Shown: piece by piece, positions 61,759 to 64,000 of the stretch | Layout: each line of letters opens with the position of its first letter | Numbering within the stretch: position 1 is the stretch's first letter | Source of the DNA: Clostridium ihumii AP5 | GTDB lineage: Bacteria; Bacillota; Clostridia; Clostridiales; Clostridiaceae | Assembly (NCBI RefSeq): GCF_000612845.1 | Contig: NZ_CCAT010000012.1 | Coordinates: 62,001-126,000, forward strand | Direction: 5' to 3' | DNA length: 64,000 nt | Notes under the pieces: model-generated | Database searches by the model: none | What the model saw: the letters and a program-made list of their open reading frames with translations, nothing else | What the model was told of the DNA's origin: nothing | Program-made: the position numbers and the translations under genes

Positions 61759-63129
61759 TTGAATAGGAAAGTAGATTTAACTAATGATAAAATTCTAAAA
61801 TCTCTGATTACTCTAGCTCTACCTATCATGGGTACATCATTCATTCAAATGGCTTATAATCTAACTGATATGCTATGGATTGGAAGAATGGGAAGCTTAG
61901 CTGTTGCCGCTGTTGGAACTGCTAGTTTTTTTAATTGGCTAGGACAATCACTTATGATGCTTTCTAAAAGTGGTGCTGAAATTTGTGTTTCTCAATCTTA
62001 TGGTAGAAAAGATCTAACTGATGCAAAACTTTATGCTAAAAGCGCCATTCAGTTCGGAATTATATTATCTTTAGTTTATACATTAGTATTAGTGATATTT
62101 AAAGAACAATTTATAGGTTTCTTTAAACTTAATAGTCCTGAAGTAGTAAACATGGCTGAAACATATCTACTAGTTATTTCACTTGGTATGGTTTTTAATT
62201 TTATAAACCCTATATTAACTGGTTTATTTAATGGACTTGGTGATAGCAAAATTCCTTTTAGAATTAATACTGTAGGTCTTATATTTAATATGATTTTTGA
62301 CCCAATATTAATTTTTGGATTTGGTCCTATACCATCCTTAGGAGTTTTAGGTGCTGCACTTGCAACTATTTCTGCTCAATTAGTTGTTACTATTTTATTT
62401 TTAATTCATATAAAAAAGCAAAATTTGCATTTATTTGAATTTAATATAATCTCTAAAATAGAAACTTCTCACGTTAATAAAATAGTAAAACTAAGCTTTC
62501 CAGTTGCATTACAAAATGGTTTATTTTGTTCATTTTCTATGATGATTGGTCGTATAATTGCTTTCCATGGAGATACTGCAATAGCAGTTCAAAAAGTTGG
62601 TTCTCAAATAGAGGCCATATCATGGATGACAGCAGGTGGTTTTTCTACTGCAATAAGCGCCTTTATAGGACAAAACTATGGTGCTAAAAAATATAATCGT
62701 ATTATATCTGGCTATAAAATTGCATTAAGTGTTGTTAGTATCATTGGAATTTTTGCTACATTACTATTGGTTTTAGGTGCTACTCCACTATTTAAGATAT
62801 TTATAAATGAACCAGAAGCATTAAATCTTGGGGTAACATACTTAGAAATTTTAGGAATTTCCCAACTTTTCATGTGCATTGAGATAACAACATCTGGAGC
62901 CTTCAATGGCCTTGGTCGTACTACATTGCCAGCTATAATAAGCATAGTTTTAACAGGACTTAGAGTTCCATTTTCAGCAATATTATCAAAACCTTCTATA
63001 CTAGGTTTAAATGGTGTTTGGTGGACAATAACAATTAGTAGTATTTTAAAAGGCATCATACTTTTAATTCTTTTTATAGCACTTATTATAAAGAATAAAA
63101 AGTTTAAAGAATCATTTGAACTTGTTTAA
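61759..63129 (+). CDS. MATE family efflux transporter
   Basis: The 456-aa membrane protein has about 12 hydrophobic segments and the MATE pattern: ILKSLITLALPIMGTSFIQM and GLFNGLGDSKIPFRINTVGLI in the first half, SFPVALQNGLFCSFSMMIGR and GAFNGLGRTTLPAIISIV in the second. It uses a Na+ or H+ gradient to expel organic cations or drugs. Start: TTG at 61759, with AGGAGGTG 8 nt upstream, chosen over GTG at 61750, which lies in this SD. It is followed by a bidirectional terminator. Confidence 0.93.
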   Translation: MNRKVDLTNDKILKSLITLALPIMGTSFIQMAYNLTDMLWIGRMGSLAVAAVGTASFFNWLGQSLMMLSKSGAEICVSQSYGRKDLTDAKLYAKSAIQFGIILSLVYTLVLVIFKEQFIGFFKLNSPEVVNMAETYLLVISLGMVFNFINPILTGLFNGLGDSKIPFRINTVGLIFNMIFDPILIFGFGPIPSLGVLGAALATISAQLVVTILFLIHIKKQNLHLFEFNIISKIETSHVNKIVKLSFPVALQNGLFCSFSMMIGRIIAFHGDTAIAVQKVGSQIEAISWMTAGGFSTAISAFIGQNYGAKKYNRIISGYKIALSVVSIIGIFATLLLVLGATPLFKIFINEPEALNLGVTYLEILGISQLFMCIEITTSGAFNGLGRTTLPAIISIVLTGLRVPFSAILSKPSILGLNGVWWTITISSILKGIILLILFIALIIKNKKFKESFELV

Positions 63130-63132
63130 AAG

Positions 63133-63176
63133 AAAGAACTAAGCTTACATAAAATTTTAGCTTAGTTCTTTTTATA
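63133..63176. terminator. Bidirectional terminator
   Basis: AAAGAACTAAGCT and AGCTTAGTTCTTT form a 13-bp stem with a 14-nt loop flanked by A and T tracts, serving the MATE gene and the convergent lyase gene. Confidence 0.85.
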
Positions 63177-63233
63177 TTAATATTAATTTTAATTGGGCTA
63201 ATTCATACTCAAACCTTAAATGAAGTTTTTAAG

Positions 63234-64000
63234 TTAAATTATTGTATTAAGTGCTTTATCTAAATCCTCTATAATATCTTCTACATTTTCAAGTCCTACA
63301 GCTAATCTCACCAAGTTATCACTTATACCAGCTTCTAATCTTTCTTCCTCAGTATATGGTGAATGAGTCATTGATGCTGGATGTTGAATTAATGTTTCAG
63401 CATCCCCTAAACTAACTGCTAATGTGCAAAGTTCTGTGTTGTTTATAACTTTTTTACCTTCTTCTAATCCACCTTTTATTTCAAATGATATAATTGCTCC
63501 TGGTAATGACATTTGTTTCTTAGCTATATCATATTGGTCAAATGATTTTAATCCTGGATAATATACTCTTTCTACAGCCTTGTGTGTTTCTAAGAATTCT
63601 GCAACCTTCATGGCATTTTCACAGTGTTTCTCCATTCTTATAGGTAATGTTTTCATTCCTCTTATTACTAAGTATGCATCAAATGGACTCATTGCTGCAC
63701 CAGTCATATCTTTAACACCAAATAATCTTACCTTATTTATATATTCTTGATTTCCAATTACAAATCCACAAATAACATCTCCATGTCCATTTAAAAATTT
63801 AGTTCCTGAATGTATAACAACGTCGGCTCCTAATTCTAATGGTCTTTGTATATATGGAGTTGAAAATGTGTTATCAACCATTAATATACAATTTTCTCTT
63901 TCATGAGCAATTTTAGCTGCTTCTTCTATATCAACTATAGCTAAATTAGGATTAGCTGGAGTTTCTATATAAACAACTTTTGTATTATCCTTCATAGCAT
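63234..64000 (-). CDS. megL: Methionine gamma-lyase-type PLP enzyme (N-terminus outside the window)
   Basis: The visible 255 residues are the C-terminal part of a Cys/Met-metabolism PLP enzyme, reading through the right edge; about the first 140 residues are missing. Blocks seen are [26 protein letters not shown], the PLP-Lys motif [16 protein letters not shown] and [18 protein letters not shown]. It cleaves or forms C-S bonds of methionine/cystathionine. Methionine gamma-lyase is the best guess; cystathionine gamma-synthase or -lyase remain possible. Confidence 0.85.
   Translation of the reverse strand, partial: AMKDNTKVVYIETPANPNLAIVDIEEAAKIAHERENCILMVDNTFSTPYIQRPLELGADVVIHSGTKFLNGHGDVICGFVIGNQEYINKVRLFGVKDMTGAAMSPFDAYLVIRGMKTLPIRMEKHCENAMKVAEFLETHKAVERVYYPGLKSFDQYDIAKKQMSLPGAIISFEIKGGLEEGKKVINNTELCTLAVSLGDAETLIQHPASMTHSPYTEEERLEAGISDNLVRLAVGLENVEDIIEDLDKALNTII

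Noticed and set aside
1-64000. CRISPR arrays, tRNA/rRNA genes, insertion sequences or prophage
   Set aside because: No regularly spaced direct repeats, no tRNA-like GTTCGAATC arms, no transposase, integrase or phage structural genes were seen in reading the window.

Overview
The window is AT-rich chromosomal DNA, roughly three quarters A+T by eye, and fits a Clostridium sensu stricto-type Firmicute. Supporting signs are strong Shine-Dalgarno (SD) sequences, frequent TTG/GTG starts, T-box and TPP leaders, an oxygen-sensitive ThiH thiazole pathway, rubrerythrin/ferritin-like proteins and close-packed single-strand operons. The species cannot be fixed from the sequence alone. I saw no tRNA, rRNA, CRISPR array, insertion sequence, integrase or phage genes.

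Layout. 1-1.6 kb: a YlqG/FliK-like gene and the first codons of a YlqH/FlhB-like gene. 1.7-5.9 kb: a TPP-riboswitch-controlled thiazole operon thiS-thiF-thiG-thiH-tenI. 6-7.7 kb: tyrS with its Tyr T-box. 7.7-13.4 kb: a P-loop protein, an AlbA_2/Schlafen-type protein, a 53-aa zinc-ribbon gene with an elaborate leader, an ECF S component, prfC and a NadR-like kinase. 13.6-20.7 kb: a five-gene exopolysaccharide operon resembling Bacillus subtilis ydaJKLMN. 21-22.3 kb: trpS with its Trp T-box. 22.4-37 kb: small unknown genes, M18 aminopeptidase, CDF metal exporter, a tandem P-loop ATPase, a membrane MutS-like ATPase, HelD, a dipeptide epimerase and PepV. 37.2-38.5 kb: two signal peptidases I. 38.7-50.2 kb: the purine operon purL-E-C-F-M-N-H-D. 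50.6-64 kb: lipoproteins, an orphan sensor kinase, rubrerythrin, an acyl-ACP thioesterase, a ferritin-like protein, mntP with a Mn riboswitch, a flavin reductase, a soluble chemoreceptor, a MATE exporter and the 3' part of a methionine gamma-lyase-type gene.

Three things stand out. First, the exopolysaccharide operon appears to be built around pseudo-enzymes. Its GGDEF protein keeps the c-di-GMP-binding I-site but has lost the catalytic motif. Its DUF2334-like protein lacks the usual histidine motif. Its glycoside hydrolase seems to have Asn where the acid/base Glu is expected. The synthase has no PilZ domain, so the GGDEF-like protein is the likely c-di-GMP sensor.

Second, a family of dispersed intergenic repeats occurs near 5.3, 5.65, 14.7, 30.1 and 43.2 kb, always in the same orientation relative to transcription. 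Full copies share two internal hairpins whose paired bases change together between copies, which suggests a selected RNA or DNA structure.

Third, two genes appear to start with ATT behind good SD sequences, and the zinc-ribbon gene has an upstream 9-nt sequence exactly complementary to its SD region.
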